NCBI GenBank assembly: GCA_019247135.1
Contig: JAFAPL010000652.1
Span: forward strand, 1 to 6,190
DNA from: Chloroflexota bacterium
Lineage (GTDB): Bacteria > Chloroflexota > UBA6077 > CF-72
Direction: 5' to 3'
DNA length: 6,190 nucleotides
Part shown: piece after piece, positions 5,447 to 6,190 of the stretch
Position numbering within the stretch: position 1 is the first letter of the stretch
Layout of the letters: the number at the start of each line of letters is the position of its first letter
Notes under the pieces: generated by a model
What the model saw: only the letters and a program-made list of their open reading frames with translations
Database searches by the model: none
What the model was told of the DNA's origin: nothing
Position numbers and translations under genes: made by a program

Positions 5447-6190
5447 TAGCGACGCGGTCCAGGCCACACATTCAGCGCTCGTTCGGCCAGACGACGAGAG
5501 CGTGCCTCGATTTCGCCGGCCCGCCAACATTCGATCTCCGCAAAGTCGCGCACCAGCTCGAGCCCGTAGCGTGTCATGCGCCGCAGCTCTTTCTTCCGTT
5601 CGGTAACGCCGAGGTCCGGCGCACGGCCACGCGGCACCCAGGTGAAGTTGCCCAGCCTGCCGACGACGGCCCAGTAGTCACGCTCGGACACCCCGAGCTC
5701 GTTCAGCCAGTCCTCGCGCGGCAGCAACGGCGTGATCAACTGCAACTCGAGTTGATCGAACGCAACGGGTCGTGCGTGCGGGTAGCTGTCCTCCAGGGCC
5801 TGGAATATGAGGTTCCTCTGATCCGGGTGGCTCCCGAAATACAGTGGATAGTGCACGGCATTTTCGAGCACCACTGCGTCGTCAGGCCATGCGATCTGGG
5901 AGGCTGAAAGTGCGTCAACAAATGCCGCTGCGCGATCGGCCGCGCTGACGACGGTATTGTAGATGCCGATGAGCAACTGGTTTTCGTCTATTTGCGGCGC
6001 GGACGTCAACAACCGGCGTACAAAAAATGACTCGACGCACACGAGCAACTGGCGCATCTGGTCGGCAGTCAGCGAGCCGGCGCGATAGTCCGCTTGCAAT
6101 CGGAGCAGCAGGGGTTCGAACGGGTGCACCACGGTCCGCGACCATGCTGTCAGACGCGCAAGCCGCTTGCGGACTCCGACGTCTGGTTCA
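5446..6190 (-). CDS. DUF262/DUF1524 (GmrSD-like) protein, C-terminal part, 5' end outside window
   Basis: The frame is open to the right edge with no stop, so the 247 visible residues are the C-terminal portion of a longer gene. Numbered from the edge, residues about 10-60 (RLARLTAW, then HPFEPLLLRL, then VESFFVRRLL) match the helical end of a DUF262 region with its typical 'ESFxVRR' helix. Residues about 145-246 match a DUF1524 region: ITPLLPREDW (152-161), LGNFTW (179-184), ERKKELRRM (197-205), and the family's ending pattern W...EI..R...LAERALNVWP (222-243). Members include GmrSD, SspE and BrxU, phage restriction factors in which DUF262 uses nucleotides and DUF1524 is an HNH nuclease. Here the usual Glu-His pair before the Pro is missing (LELQLITP), so the nuclease may be inactive. 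It is followed by the TIM-like gene with a 1-base overlap. Confidence 0.72.
   Translation of the reverse strand, partial: EPDVGVRKRLARLTAWSRTVVHPFEPLLLRLQADYRAGSLTADQMRQLLVCVESFFVRRLLTSAPQIDENQLLIGIYNTVVSAADRAAAFVDALSASQIAWPDDAVVLENAVHYPLYFGSHPDQRNLIFQALEDSYPHARPVAFDQLELQLITPLLPREDWLNELGVSERDYWAVVGRLGNFTWVPRGRAPDLGVTERKKELRRMTRYGLELVRDFAEIECWRAGEIEARSRRLAERALNVWPGPRR

Noticed and set aside
5447..5530. Longer TIM-like start at 5530
   Set aside because: It would run 28 codons into the upstream gene. TIMs start right before the R/K-x-P-L-I-x-GNWKMN segment, which matches GTG 5446.
6132..6132. GTG 6132 as the true start of the DUF262/DUF1524 gene
   Set aside because: The frame continues without a stop to the edge, and the upstream residues (RKRLARLTAW) fit the family's helical region, so the gene begins outside the window.

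Overview
The window is GC-rich, with strongly G/C-biased third codon positions in every gene called. It probably comes from a member of the Chloroflexota. Two things point that way: a short sigma-70-like protein of a type I associate with that phylum, and a XRE/MmyB-type regulator of the family whose structural prototype (MltR) is from Chloroflexus aurantiacus. The taxonomic call is an inference of moderate strength. I see no rRNA, tRNA, CRISPR array, transposase or attachment site.

Left part (1-2140). Seven copies of a 12-base unit centred on CACGTG-like sequence (1-109) lie upstream of a promoter and a ribosome binding site for a 210-residue sigma-factor-like protein (+ strand, 212-844). 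Facing it is a two-gene minus-strand operon: a PAC2-family protein (2140-1226) and a coupled 71-residue unknown protein (1229-1014) that overlap by 4 bases.

Middle (2141-4639). A class I SAM-dependent methyltransferase (+, 2236-2952) diverges from the PAC2 gene across a 95-base gap. It converges on an SDR-family NAD-type dehydrogenase (-, 3780-3034). The SDR in turn diverges from the XRE/MmyB regulator (+, 3830-4639) across a 49-base gap that holds a wide inverted repeat and both -10 elements. The regulator and SDR look like a ligand-responsive regulator/target pair. At three of these starts a TANNNT element lies 6-7 bases before the start codon with no Shine-Dalgarno sequence, so leaderless transcripts are likely.

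Right part (4676-6190). A minus-strand operon enters from beyond the right edge. The first gene is the C-terminal part of a DUF262/DUF1524 (GmrSD/SspE/BrxU-like) protein, a family of phage restriction factors. Its stop overlaps by one base the start of a triosephosphate-isomerase homologue. In that homologue the catalytic His is Gln, and the neighbouring Ser, the loop-6 tip and the loop-7 Ser are also changed. The DUF1524 part itself seems to lack the HNH catalytic His. This pair, a degenerate GmrSD-like protein coupled to an active-site-altered TIM fold, is the most unusual content here and the best candidate for something undescribed. A defence role is a hypothesis only.
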